Origin: Ectocarpus siliculosus | Taxonomy: Eukaryota; Sar; Phaeophyceae; Ectocarpales; Ectocarpaceae | Direction: 5' to 3' | Assembly: GCA_000310025.1 (NCBI GenBank) | Contig: FN649758.1 | Span: 3,530,828-3,594,827 of the forward strand | DNA length: 64,000 nucleotides | In this document: positions 21,092-34,378 of the stretch, piece after piece | Layout of the letters: the number at the start of each line of letters is the position of its first letter | How positions within the stretch are numbered: the first letter of the stretch is position 1 | Position numbers and translations under genes: made by a program | Notes under the pieces: generated by a model | The model's input: only the letters and a program-made list of their open reading frames with translations | What the model was told of the DNA's origin: nothing | The model's database searches: none

Positions 21092-24000
21092 AGTTGTGCA
21101 TTGGCTCACCTCGCGGGCTTTTGCTGAATGGGTTTGCCGTCCATATTCCGCAGCTGGTACGCCTTCCAGAGTGTCCCCCTCGGGCTGTTTGTCGGTCGAA
21201 CCGACTCCTGCTTGAGGCGAGCCACAGCGGTTTTGGTCCAACTTTGCCCAAGCCGCAGGAAAACCGAAAACAATCGAATCGCGCAAGAACAGCAGCAGCG
21301 ACAAGAAATACAACAATGGGGGTTAGCAAGCAGCATGAATAATTGCAGCTTGCTAAGTGGGCACCCACTGAACCATTTCAAGATGAGTTGTGAAAGAGAA
21401 TCTTGTTGAGTACTGTACAAACAAACTCTGTTGACCGTGGTCGAGCTAGCCCCCCTGAACTGAAGTGGAACCTAAAGGCCGTCGCAGAAGAAGAGGGCTA
21501 TTTCTCGGCTAGCAGTTGCCGTGATGAGTGGAATACGGAATCAATGGGTAGTTCTGGGATTGTCATCGGTGCGGGTGGCAGAAAGTAACGGGTGATTCGG
21601 TGCTTCGGTTTTCATTCGCCTATGGTTCCCTCGGGTTTGCTATATCATATTCATCCGAAGATTGAGTATTCGTTCGGAGGTGTGATGCAGTCTCACCGCA
21701 GGAAGAATCGGTCGTTCGAACCACCAGGATCAATTTGCTATTGTCCGCCACCCAACCACAGTCGTATGCATCATAATAATTCTTCTTTTGGGATTGCATT
21801 TCATCGCATTGTTGAACGAATGTTAGCTTGGCAAAAGACGGACATTTGATGCAAACAAATTTACAGGTATTTCATGCGGGCAAAATATTCCAGCATCATC
21901 GTACAGTTTCATTTCATCAGATCGCATTTCACTGAATGAAGTCGTTAGAAGGCATTTTCGTTCAGCAAAAGACGGGCATTGCATGCAGGCAAATTTCACA
22001 GTTCGTATGACCATGGTTTGGTCGTCAAGGCATTTCATGTGGTCAAAGAGAAAGATTATGATGCACAGAGCTGTGGCCTACATCGATGTTGCTTCCGTAA
22101 ACCACGTCTATCTCGCAAGAGTATCCCTATTCCTTTTGAGGAACACCCGCTGCGAATGCTGGGGACCTATAAGTTTTTATGTTGAACATACAGTACCCCC
22201 ATGCGCAACGGGCTCTTGATGGGCCATACTCTCTCGCTGTGGTCGTGAAGGTAAGACGGTCATGAACTCCAGAGCGTCTACCTTCAACACTACACTGGGT
22301 CTGGAAAAGAGGTGCAACCTCATGGCCAGATGTACGTGTACTGTAGTTCATGGCTATCCATGGTTGACTATGTGACTACACTAGGGAATACTCATTCGCC
22401 GTTTCGTTCCCGGTTTGTGCCAAACGATTGTGGGCGTGCTTTGCCTACGATGCAAAACGCGTACAGTGTACTGAAAACGTGTGGGAGACAGTGAAACGAG
22501 GCCAACAGTTATGTCGTGTACCTTCATGTTCATGTGCAACGATATAGGAGTTTTGAGAGTCCGACGTCAAGGGGAGAGCAATTTCCTCGAGGAGAAAGTT
22601 CATATCCCGACATAATTCACTCGGCCACGTATAGGGTATAACACTGTGCTGCCTGGGGCAATCGATCATTTTCATCCGCCAATCCATTTCTTCCATCGTT
22701 TCATTGAATCCATCAATCCTGTAGTTCATCCTTTAATCCAATCGGTCCATGAATACACATCTGCCGATGCAATCATTGGAGGGTATAAACTATGCCGGTC
22801 GCCCCGGTGGTCTAGATGGCAGCCTTGTAACCTTCTAGAGGTCAGGTCAGGGGTTCGAATCCCGGCGTAGGCGAGCTTTTCTTGCAAAGTGAGTTTTTCT
22901 CTCGCTTCCGCTCCTGGCCAAGTGGATAGCGCTAGTTCGTGTGTACACAGAGGGAAGAGAGTGCTGAAATCTTCTCGCATTAAAAATTGAAGGCGAAGTA
23001 CCGCAGGAGGGGAGGGTAGAGAGAGGCTCTTCTGTGTGACCACGGGTTGGAATAAACGGCACTAGTGCTGTGAGCGCTGATTTGAAGTGAAGAAAAAAAA
23101 AAAAAAACATATCCATCATGCGCGAACCCATTTGATCGATTTCAGTTCTCTCCAAGATACAGATGCCCCTCTAGAGTCAGCATAGCAGTGTATTCCAACG
23201 TTCTCGAGTCAACTAGAGTCATAAACACCTCTGACCATTGCGAACGTGTTTCAGGCACGCTGCCTGCATTCCAGATATCTTCAATTCGGTATTCTGACGT
23301 GTTCCTCCTCTACCGAAACTCGTCGCGACCCTCCACGACTCTGCTCTGCCTACACCATATTCTCCACGATGACAATACGGCGTACCTATGTTCCGAAGCA
23401 GACCTACCCCGTTTTTTAGAGCAGTATTATTACGTGTGAAAGACCCACCTGACGGTTAACCTATCACCGATGGCGTGCATGTCCGCCCGCAGTTCCTTCT
23501 GGCGATTGCCATTGTTGGCCTTGACCCCGGCGACCGACGTCTGTGCGGCATCGGAGTTGGAGTTATTGGCATCGACCGCGAATCTCCGGGTGGGCATTCA
23601 GTCGATCACGCGAGAGGAGGCAATGTATCGTGGCGACATGATCATTGAACAGGTCGTGCGGGTCCATTCGAATTCCAACTCTCATATTCCATTTGACAGT
23701 ATGCCTCACCTCACTTCATTTTGTCCAGTAGTTCGGGTAAAACTCATGGGGAACATATTCTTGATTTCTACGGTATTATAACGCTGAGGAATGCGCCTCG
23801 TCACCTTCTTCTGCTGTTTATCAATATCACGAGCAACACCCCCATTCCTCACCAGTATGCCGTGGTCCACCGGGATGCAAGACCTTCGCTCGCATCGAGA
23901 GCGCAGGCCGCTCTGTAGTAGTCTCCGCTTCATGGCCAGACTGGGTGGTCAAAAGTGAGCAGGGTTGAGGGGGTGGGTGAAGAAGCTTTCTCCAACCTAC

Positions 24001-24203
24001 TGTAGGGCCGTCCTTGGTAAACCAAGGCACACAACGCAATGAAACAGACTACTGGATACTTTCTGGCGGATTTGGTTTCCGTGGGCGACTTCATGTTGCC
24101 TGCGGCCTAAAAAGCAGGGTGTGTTAATACGAATCCTAAAATATACGGCACAGCAGCAGGATTCAAACGAAGCTTAATGTGTAGACTATGCTAGCTCTCG
24201 TAC
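21092..24203. repeat. Block A, second tandem copy (3,112 bp)
   Basis: It is nearly identical to 24,204-27,240 and includes a SINE at 22,794. The junction at 24,203/24,204 repeats that at 21,091/21,092, so copies two and three arose by duplication of a unit that already carried the SINE. Confidence 0.88.
22794..23107 (+). mobile_element. tRNA(Thr)-derived SINE, possibly with a second tRNA-like head
   Basis: The insert begins GCCGGTCGCCCCGG and ends in a poly(A) tract of about 15. The head contains a perfect A box (TGGTCTAGATGG) and B box (GGTTCGAATCC). CTTGTAA followed by GAGGTCAGG..GGTTCGAATCCC resembles the anticodon and T arms of tRNA-Thr(UGU). At about 22,914 a second A-box-like motif (TGGCCAAGTGGATAGC) suggests a dimeric structure. 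Empty sites in other A copies read GGGTATAAACCATATCC. The duplication is about 6-7 bp and overlaps the poly(A). Confidence 0.78.
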
Positions 24204-25905
24204 AGTTGTGCATTGGCTCACCTCGCGGGCTCTTGCTGAATGGGTTCGCCGTCCATATTCCGCAGCTGGTACGCCTTCCAGAGTGTCCTGCTCGGGCTGT
24301 TTGTCGGTCGAACCGACTCCTGCTTGAGGCGAGCCACAGCGGTTTTGGTCCAACTTTGCCCAAGCCGCAGGAAAACCGAAAACAATCGAATCGCGCAAGA
24401 ACAGCAGCAGCGACAAGAAATACAACAATGGGGGTTAGCAAGCAGCATGAATAATTGCAGCTTGCTAAGTGGGCACCCACTGAACCATTTCAAGGTGCGT
24501 TGTGAAAGAGAATCTTGTTGAGTACTGTACAAACAAACTCTGTTGACCGTGGTCGAGCTAGCCCCCCGGAACTGAAGTGGAACCTAAAGGCCGTCGCAGA
24601 AGAAGAGGGCTATTTCTCGGCTAGCAGTTGCCGTGATGAGTGGAATACGGAAGCAATGGGTAGTTCTGGGATTGTCATCGGTGCGGGTGGCAGAAAGTAA
24701 CGGGTGATTCGGTGCTTCGGTTTTCATTCGCCTATGGTTCCCTCGGGTTTGCTATGTCACATTCATCCGAAGATTGAGTATTCGTTCGGAGGTGTGATGC
24801 AGTCTCACCGCAGGAAGAATCGGTCGTTCGAACCACCAGGATCAATTTGCTATTGTCCGCCACCCAACCACAGTCGTATGCATCATAATAATTCTTCTTT
24901 TGGGATTGCATTTCATCGCATTGTTGAACGAATGTTAGCTTGGCAAAAGACGGACATTTGATGCAAACAAATTTACAGGTATTTCATGCGGGCAAAATAT
25001 TCCAGCATCATCGTACAGTTTCATTTCATCAGATCGCATTTCACTGAATGAAGTCGTTAGAAGGCATTTTCGTTCAGCAAAAGACGGGCATTGCATGCAG
25101 GCAAATTTCACAGTTCGTATGACCATGGTTTGGTCGTCAAGGCATTTCATGTGGTCAAAGAGAAAGATTATGATGCACAGAGCTGTGGCCTACATCGATG
25201 TTGCTTCCGTAAACCACGTCTATCTCGCAAGAGTATCCCTATTCCTTTTGAGGAACACCCGCTGCGAATGCTGGGGACCTATAAGTTTTTATGTTGAACA
25301 TACAGTACCCCCATGCGCAACGGGCTCTTGATGGGCCATACTCTCTCGCTGTGGTCGTGAAGGTAAGACGGTCATGAACTCCAGAGCGTCTACCTTCAAC
25401 ACTACACTGGGTCTGGAAAAGAGGTGCAACCTCATTGCCAGATGCACGTATACTGTAGTTCATGGCTATGCATGGCTGACTATGTGACTACACTAGGGAA
25501 CACTCATTCGCCGTTTCGTTCCCGGTTTGTGCCAAACGATTTTGGGCGTGCTTTGCCTACGATGCAGAACTCGTACAGTGTACTGAAAACGTGTGGGAGA
25601 CAGTGAAACGAGGCCAACAGTTATGTCGTGTACCTTCATGTTCATGTGCAACGATATAGGAGTTTTGAGAGTCCGACGTCAAGGGGAGAGCAATTTCCTC
25701 GAGGAGAAAGTTCATATCCCGACATAATTCACTCGGCCACGTATAGGGTATAACACTGTGCTGCCTGGGGCAATCGATCATTTTCATCCGCCAATCCATT
25801 TCTTCCATCGTTTCATTGAATCCATCAATCCTGTAGTTCATCCTTTAATCCAATCGGTCCATGAATACACATCTGCCGATGCAATCATTGGAGGGTATAA
25901 ACTAT

Positions 25906-26219
25906 GCCGGTCGCCCCGGTGGTCTAGATGGCAGCCTTGTAACCTTCTAGAGGTCAGGTCAGGGGTTCGAATCCCGGCGTAGGCGAGCTTTTCTTGCAAA
26001 GTGAGTTTTTCTCTCGCTTCCGCTCCTGGCCAAGTGGATAGCGCTAGTTCGTGTGTACACAGAGGGAAGAGAGTGCTGAAATCTTCTCGCATTAAAAATT
26101 GAAGGCGAAGTACCGCAGGAGGGGAGGGTAGAGAGAGGCTCTTCTGTGTGACCACGGGTTGGAATAAACGGCACTAGTGCTGTGAGCGCTGATTTGAAGT
26201 GAAGAAAAAAAAAAAAAAA
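25906..26219 (+). mobile_element. tRNA(Thr)-derived SINE, duplicate of the one at 22,794
   Basis: Sequence and flanks are essentially those of 22,794-23,107, including the poly(A). It was copied by the 3,112-bp tandem duplication and not by independent insertion. Confidence 0.8.
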
Positions 26220-27233
26220 CATATCCATCATGCGCGAACCCATTTGATCGATTTCAGTTCTCTCCAAGATACAGATGCCCCTCTAGAGTCAGCATAGCAG
26301 TGTATTCCAACGTTCTCGAGTCAACTAGAGTCATAAACACCTCTGACCATTGCGAACGTGTTTCAGGCACGCTGCCTGCATTCCAGATATCTTCAATTCG
26401 GTATTCTGACGTGTTCCTCCTCTACCGAAACTCGTCGCGACCCTCCACGACTCTGCTCTGCCTACACCATATTCTCCACGATGACAATACGGCGTACCTA
26501 TGTTCCGAAGCAGACCTACCCCGTTTTTTAGAGCAGTATTATTACGTGTGAAAGACCCACCTGACGGTTAACCTATCACCGATGGCGTGCATGTCCGCCC
26601 GCAGTTCCTTCTGGCGATTGCCATTGTTGGCCTTGACCCCGGCGACCGACGTCTGTGCGGCATCGGAGTTGGAGTTATTGGCATCGACCGCGAATCTCCG
26701 GGTGGGCATTCAGTCGATCACGCGAGAGGAGGCAATGTATCGTGGCGACATGATCATTGAACAGGTCGTGCGGGTCCATTCGAATTCCAACTCTCATATT
26801 CCATTTGACAGTATGCCTCACCTCACTTCATTTTGTCCAGTAGTTCGGGTAAAACTCATGGGGAACATATTCTTGATTTCTACGCTGAGGAATGCGCCTC
26901 GTCACCTTCTTCTACTGTCTATCAATGTCACGAGCAACACCCCCATTCCTTACCAGTATGCCGTGGTCCACCGGGATGCAAGACCCAGACTAGGTGGTCA
27001 AAAGTGAGCAGGGTTGAGGGGGTGGGTGAAGAAGCTTTCCCCAACCTACTGTAGGGCCGTCCTTGGTAAACCAAGGCACACAACGCAATGAAACAGACTA
27101 CTGGATACTTTCTGGCGGATTTGGTTTCCGTGGGCGACTTCATGTTGCCTGCGGCCTAAAAAGTAGGGTGTGGTAATACAAATCCTTCAATAAACGACAC
27201 AGCAACAGGATGAAACGGAGCTTAATGTGTAGA

Positions 27234-28276
27234 CTATGCTGGATCTCGTACCGTTTGAGTGGTCGATGACCGTGCCCTCCCCGACGCAGCCCTGATAGGT
27301 TCTTCGACGGTCCTGCCCACCCTTCCGCCCTGGGTGACGGAACTTACTCCCGGTTAGCTTGACACTCCTTTGGCCCCTTTTGCCTTGGGCCCCGTCTTCT
27401 GCCGGTCAGAGAAGACGCAATCGACCCCATTCTTTCGGCACGACCGGCACGGGCTGTCCTTGCCGAACGGCGCAGAGAATTTTGTCTGTAGCGGCAAGGA
27501 CACGATGCAAACACTTGGGTCATTGATACAAGCCATTGCCGTGTCAAGGTGGGCCTACCAATGCTGAAAAACACTCCTGCTGTTCAGGGAGGCCATTTTC
27601 CAGTACGGATCAGGCGGACTGCCACACCTGACTTTTCTACCATCCTTCGTGCCTCATGAGACAACCGTTAGGGACGTTTTAGCAGGCCCTGGCACGATCG
27701 CCTACATCTTTCTTTCATTTGGTTGACTTCGATTTTGTTTCGTTCCTCACGTGCAGGGAAACGCATACTATCAGACCGCTTGCTGGTTCTCTCCGTTGGG
27801 ATAGATATCGTCGTGTGAGGTGGTTTGGGGGTCATGGTACCGAACATTACGCATTTGCTTGAAATGAGATCGTCATACATCGGAGTCTACAACGCCTAGA
27901 GAACACTGTAGTACCAGTAACAGCAGCCTCATCGCTGCCGATCGTAGATAAGGAGTCACAGGACATCATACTGGAACCGAGAGCTCAATGTCACGACAAG
28001 CTGCAGATCCGTCAGCTAGCGCTGGAGATGATGGTACAGTGAAGAACGTGCCGCGCCGTTCTCTGTCGGAACCACTCTCTGTACTAGGTCCAGCAATGAC
28101 AACCAGAGGACAGGCGTCATGGCCGCACCAGTACAAAGTAAGCCGTCCGTCCTTATCTATTGATCCTCTCCACTGACCTTCTTCTGGAAACACCGGTCAC
28201 AGTTCTTTCGGCTCGAGGAGGGGCGTTTGGACCAGGGCGCCCGGCCCCCTTCAATTTTGGTTCGGTCAGTCGCCAT
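27234..28276 (-). pseudogene. Zn(II)2Cys6 gene, copy 2 (decayed)
   Basis: Exon 1 (28,276-28,178) is open and ends at GTCAGTGG. Exon 2 starts at 27,485. In exon 2 the third zinc-cluster Cys is replaced by Phe (TKFSAPF), and a TCA codon downstream has become TAA (VSS followed by stop). The zinc cluster cannot form as in copies 1 and 4, so I call it a pseudogene. Confidence 0.7.
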
Positions 28277-29800
28277 GTCGAACCATGAAGAATCGATCCT
28301 GTTAAGTGTACGTGGAGGTAAGGGTCAACGTGAAAACAAATTCAAGACACATTGGCCCGCTATTTAATCGAAAATCGGGGTCCGTGGGAAGGTCCGTGGG
28401 AAGGGGGGAGTGATGTGGGACTCTATTTTCTACAAATTTGGTAAGGGGCACCGCGGATAGAAACCCCTTGGGTGCAAGACTTACTTTCATGAACGAAGTC
28501 CCCACTACTAATTCCTATATATGACAGAAATCGAAATTGCCCTGCCGCGGGGATGGGGTGTGTGTGCGGAACAATTTATTCACGTAGACCCTTGGTAGAG
28601 AGGGGACCAGCAATCTGTTTGACCGAAAGCGAACATCGAAAGATCAACATCGATTGATGCATAGGAACACGGTGTCGCCTCGTTGAACATCCAAATTGAT
28701 TGGAGTCGTGGGTCCAATGGGACACGACAGGTGATCATGTTAAGGTCCCAACAATTTGCAGCATCAAATGCTATTGACGCTAAACCATATAAGGCGAGGA
28801 TGCACTGTCGGGAGTCTCGATACGAATTGGTCTGGCGGAAAGCGTGTCACCTCCCGTTCGTAGTCTAGCGAGGACAAAGTCGTTTCATTCCGAAAGGCGT
28901 CTACGTCTGTCCGTCCGCGCTTGGATAGAACAAAAACAATGCGCACAAGCCAGCCGGTGGAAAAGCTGTAGTCGCTGTCGAGGGGAAATCGTTGTTGTCG
29001 TACTGTAGCATCAAGACGTTCGCATGCTTTCACGTTCATTCGCGCGTTCGGCATGGGTTTTCGTTTTGACGTGGATGTCGAACAGGTACAGGGAACAGCA
29101 GCCAAACGCTGTCTGTGTCTATCCACGATTGATTTTTCGGGACGTCGAAGAGCAACTTAACTCGCATCCGCCACGACCACCAAAAGGTAACCACGGCGAG
29201 AACGGTGCCACGTAGACGGTACGCGTTGACATGAGCTCTATTTGATTGGTCTACTGTACGTCGTAGTATTGCAACGGCAAGCACGGGTCGAGCGAGCTGT
29301 TGGTGACAATGCAGCTCAGCTCACTGACTCACAGTCGTCGCCAATATCGGGGGAACGATGAACAGACACATGCCTCCGTAGGACATTCATTTTCTTTCAC
29401 GCCATCCTGTCGAAGGAGTTCGGAGGGGAGCATTGCTGAAGCTATCCCCTGTCAACCTTACCTTTTCAATAGTTGTTTCCGTGGTAGCTTGAATCTGAGT
29501 CGGTGGTGGTGTCGAGGGTAGTGAGGTGTGGTGGGAGGTGGGAATTGGACAAGCGCAATAGACGTTACAGAATTGACAGGTAGATGGGTTGAACTGGCAA
29601 GTGACTCTTCGACGTTTTGTTGAACCATGTTCAACAGCCCGGAAGTTTTGTTGACAGTTTCAAGGAACATCAACAAATAGTCGAACATCCCTGCAAGGTG
29701 CGTTTGGTCCTTCACTAGCACCACGAAGCGACATCATTTTGGCCGCCTTTATCCCTACGGCCGCATCGCCTGATCATGTTATGTATATACTCACAGGATG

Positions 29801-31133
29801 GTCGTCGTGACGTGATATATTTCTTGTTAATAGTATTGGAAAAAAAAAAAAAGATGGCTCGAATTTTGTATTTTCTACAGCAGTAGACTATGGGCCAGAC
29901 GCCGACTGTACATGGAAGTCGTACGAGTGTCGACTTACTTGTGCTGTCACAGTATCTTCCACGCACTTCTGCCAGTGCTGGTTTGTTGATTGGAGTCTTC
30001 TTGTAGGTCGAGATACAGCAGTGGGATTCTCGGGTTGTGGAGGCAAAAGTGAACCAGAGCAAAAAATTGCATGCAATGCATAGCTCGAATACTAGAGTAT
30101 CCCGCTCAATTTTTGTTTTTTTGCGACATGTGGTTGCATATTTTGCCACTGCCGAAAAAGACCGCTGGATCTTTACGCAGTCCACCTTTCTTTCGCATTT
30201 ATTTATCATTTTACACCGAACGACGCAGGACGGGTCGACCTTCATCATCATCGTTGTTGTTGTTGTTGTTGTTGCTGTTGTTGTTGTTGCTGTTGTTGTT
30301 GTTGTTGTCTTCACATGAAAAACCGTTCCGATCTCTCTCTACCCAGTAACTACTTCAAATGTCCGTACTTACTTGTGGATTACCTGTTGGAAATTGTGGG
30401 AATCCCTTCATTCCGAGAGAGCCACAGGTCGGCATCCGGCCTTTTAATTTTTTGTATACACTTTTCTTATAATGCACTTTTCTTCCTGCGAAGTTTTGAC
30501 GTTGCGCTTGCCATCGTCGCTGAAGTGTTTGTGTCTTCAAATCTTCTCAGCCGACCTTCAAACTTCTTGTTGATAAGTCTCCGTGGTAACTTCTTCGCGC
30601 ATGAGTCATAGGCAGGTATGACTTGCGCTTTGACTTTCACGATGGGTATTTTACCTCCTTCTTTGTCTTGCATTGGTGAGTACCTGCGTTATACGGAAGG
30701 ATCGTTCCACGACGCAAACGTCGACGTCTCTGTTCTTTTTTTTGTTCCCTCCGCACTCCTTCCTTGCGGCGGTTCTCACACCGACTTAGAACGAACGTGG
30801 GGTGAAATTTCCTCTCTTTGTACCTTCCTCGTCGGCCTCCTCCATCGTTATGTACATAATGTATACCTCGATTTTTCGGCTTTTCGATTCCGATAGAGAC
30901 AAGACTACGGACTGACATGTCCCTTTCACCCCCGACGGGAACGCGCGCCCGTCGAGTGCCGAAATTCTTCACCACTTCCCTGCCTCTCCCAACACCGTCC
31001 CTTCTTCCCGCCCCCAAAAATCTTCTCTCCCCTTCTTCTTCTTCTTTCCTTCCTCCCGGATACTCACCACCATCCGTCCTGGATGTTGGCCCCCAGCCCC
31101 ATTGGGAGGCGGGGGGCCCATCCTTAACCCTAG
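29801..31133 (+). mobile_element. Family B element, copy B4
   Basis: The 1.33-kb copy is between D of ACD copy 2 and A of ACD copy 3. It starts near TCACAGGATGGTCG and ends with the hairpin (31,088-31,118), 11 nt, and CTAG at 31,130-31,133, followed by TTCATACC. It contains an expanded GTT microsatellite at 30,250-30,308. It has no recognised gene. Confidence 0.52.
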
Positions 31134-34100
31134 TTCATACCATTACACAACAATATTTGTGATGACATCATGGTGGCTCGTCCGACCATGATATTGCCCG
31201 TGATGCTGTAGTGAAACGAGGAACCACTGGATCATGCCCAAGCAAAACCCTTCCAATTCGCTCTCTCATGCAAGGTTACAGTTTCATTGTTGTGTAAACC
31301 GTAGGCGTATTTTACAAGGCAACACAGTCAGTTGTGCATTGGCTCACCTCGCGGGCTCTTGCTGAATGGGTTCGCCGTCCATATTCCGCAGCTGATACGC
31401 CTTCCAGAGTGTCCCCCTCGGGCTGTTTGTCGGTCGAACCGACTCCTGCTTGAGGCGAGCCACAGCGGTTTTGGTCCAACTTTGCCCAAGCCGCAGGAAA
31501 ACCGAAAACAATCGAATCGCGCAAGAACAGCAGCAGCGACAAGAAATACAACAATGGGGGTTAGCAAGCAGCATGAATAATTGCAGCTTGCTAAGTGGGC
31601 ACCCACCGAACCACTTCAAGGTGCGTTGTGAAAGAGAATCTTGTTGAGTACTGTACAAACAAACTCTGTTGACCGTGGTCGAGCTAGCCCCCCTGAACTG
31701 AAGTGGAACCTAAAGGCCGACGCAGAAGAAGAGGGCTATTTCTCGGCTAGCAGTTGCCGTGATGAGTGGAATACGGAAGCAATGGGTAGTTCTGGGATTG
31801 TCATCGGTGCGGGTGGCAGAAAGTAACGGGTGATTCGGTGCTTCGGTTTTCATTCGCCTATGGTTCCCTTGGGCTGGCTATATCACATTCATCCGAAGAT
31901 TGAGTATTCGTTCGGAGGTGTGATGCAGTCTCACCGCAGGAAGAATCGGTCGTTCGAACCACCAGGATCAATTTGCTATTGTCCGCCACCCAACCACAGT
32001 CGTATGCATCATAATAATTCTTCTTTTGGGATTGCATTTCATCGCATTGTTGAACGAATGTTAGCTTGGCAAAAGACGGACATTCGATGCAAACAAATTT
32101 ACAGGTATTTCATGCGGGCAAAATATTCCAGCATCATCGTACAGTTTCATTTCGTCAGATCGCATTTCACAGAATGAAGTCGTTAGAAGGCATTTTCGTT
32201 CAGCAAAAGACGGGCATTGCATGCAGGCAAATTTCACAGTTCGTATGACCATGGTTTGGTCGTCAAGGCATTTCATGTGGTCAAAGAGAAAGATTATGAT
32301 GCACAGAGCTGTGGCCTACATCGATGTTGCTTCCGTAAACCACGTCTATCTCGCAAGAGTATCCCTAATCCTTTTGAGGAGAACACCCGCTGCGAATGCT
32401 GGGGACCTATAAGTTTTATGTTGAACATACAGTACCCCCATGCGCAACGGGCTCTTGATGGGCCATACTCTCTCGCTGTGGTCGTGAAGGTAAGACGGTC
32501 ATGAACTCCAGAGCGGCTACCTTCAACACTACACTGGGTCTGGAAAAGAGGTGCAACCTCATGGCCAGATGTACGTGTACTGTAGTTCATGGCTATCCAT
32601 GGTTGACTATGTGACTACACTAGGGAATACTCATTCGCCGTTTCGTTCCCGGTTTGTGCCAAACGATTGTGGGCGTGCTTTGCCTACGATGCAGACTCGT
32701 ACAGTGTACTGAAAACGTGTGGGAGACAGTGAAACGAGGCCAACAGTTATGTCGTGTACCTTCATGTTCATGTGCAACGATATAGGAGTTTTGAGAGTCC
32801 GACGTCAAGGGGAGAGCAATTTCCTCGAGGAGAAAGTTCATATCCCGACATAATTCACTCGGCCACGTATAGGGTATAACACTGTGCTGCCTGGGGCAAT
32901 CGATCATTTTCGTCCGCTAATCCATTTCTTCCATCGTTTCATTGAATTCATCAATCCTCTAGTTCATCCTTCAATCCAATCGGTCCATGAATACACATCT
33001 GCCGATGCAATCACTAGAGGGTATAAACCATATCCATCATGCGTCCACCCATTTGATCGATTTCAGTTCTCTCCAAGATACAGATGCCCCTCTAGAGTCA
33101 GCATAGCAGTGTATTCCAACGTTCTCGAGTCAACTAGAGTCATAGACACCTCTGACCATTGCGAACGTGTTTCAGGCACGCTGCCTGCATTCCAGATATC
33201 TTCAATTCGGTATTCTGACGTGTTCCTCCTCTACCGAAACTCGTCGCGACCCTCTACGACTCTGCTCTGCCTACACCATATTCTCCACGATGACAATACG
33301 GCGTACCTATGTTCCGAAGCAGACCAACCCTGTTTTTTAGAGCTGTGTTATTACGTGTGAAAGACCCACCTGACGGTTAACCTATCACCGATGGCGTGCA
33401 TGTCCGCCCGCAGTTCCTTCTGGCGATTGCCATTGTTGGCCTTGACCCCGGCGACCACGTCTGTGCGGCATCGGAGTTGGAGTTATTGGCATCGACCGCG
33501 AATCTCCGGGTGGGCATTCAGTCGATCACGCGAGAGGCGGCAATATATCGTGGCGACATGATCATTGAACAGACCGTGCGGGGGGTCCATTCGAATTCCA
33601 ACTCTCATATTCCATTTGACAGTATGCCTCACCTCACTTCATTTTGTCCAGTAGTTCGGGTAAAACTCATGGGGAACATATTCTTGATTTCTACGCTGAG
33701 GAATGCGCCTCGTCACCTTCTTCTGCTGTCTATCAATATCACGAGCAACACCCCCATTCCTCACCAGTATGCCGTGGTCCACCGGGATGCAAGACCTTCG
33801 CTCGCATCGAGAGTGCAGGCCGCTCTGTAGTATAGTCTCCGCTTTATGGCCAGTCTGGGTGGTCAAAAGTGAGCAGGGTTGAGGGGGTGGGTGAAGAAGC
33901 TTTCTCCAACCTACTGTAGGGCCGTCCTTGTTAAACCAAGGCACACAACGCAATGAAACAGAAGGAAGGTTTGTTCGTCGAAGCAGATTGAATCAACTGG
34001 TGTTTATTGTGTAACAGTCGAATTAGAATTTGGCTTCATTTTCTACCGGAAACCCAGGGTCACGGTGTTTGGAATTGTTAGTCTATAGTTGGGGGTGTCA

Positions 34101-34280
34101 TTCCGTGATCGAGTCCACGCAGGGGCTGTAGCAAAGTCGGGTAACGTGTGACAGCTACAGAGCGCGTGAAGCAACGGAAGGACAGCAGCAGCCGCCTAAC
34201 GCAGTAGCGGCGGCAGTTTAGAAAAGGGCGGGACTGGACACGGCGGAAGCATTGGGGAAGCGACCAGCACGCGACTCTCC

Positions 34281-34288
34281 ATATAAAG
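34281..34288 (+). promoter_or_regulatory. TATA-like box of the recombinase element
   Basis: ATATAAAG lies about 95 bp upstream of the first open codon of the recombinase frame. It is inside the inserted element, so the element would carry its own promoter. Confidence 0.4.
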
Positions 34289-34378
34289 GTGTGTACTCGT
34301 GTCCAACATCCATCGTGTCGGCCGTGTTCGTATTCGCGTCCCGCTACTCTTGTGACCTCACCGCTGCGTGCATTTTAG

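Larger units (their letters stand above)
24204..29800. repeat. ACD repeat core, copy 2
   Basis: This holds block A (third tandem copy, to 27,240), then C and D without interruption. It supplies the empty site for copia element 1 (near 28,600: GTAGAGAGGGGACC). It carries a decayed copy of the zinc-cluster gene. Its D end joins family B copy B4 at the same base as in copy 1, so the ordered unit A-C-D-B was duplicated as a whole. Confidence 0.88.

Noticed and set aside
22794-22866. A functional tRNA gene
   Set aside because: The pol III boxes are intact, but the acceptor and anticodon stems do not close, the T stem has mismatches, and the segment is the head of a poly(A)-ended dispersed repeat.
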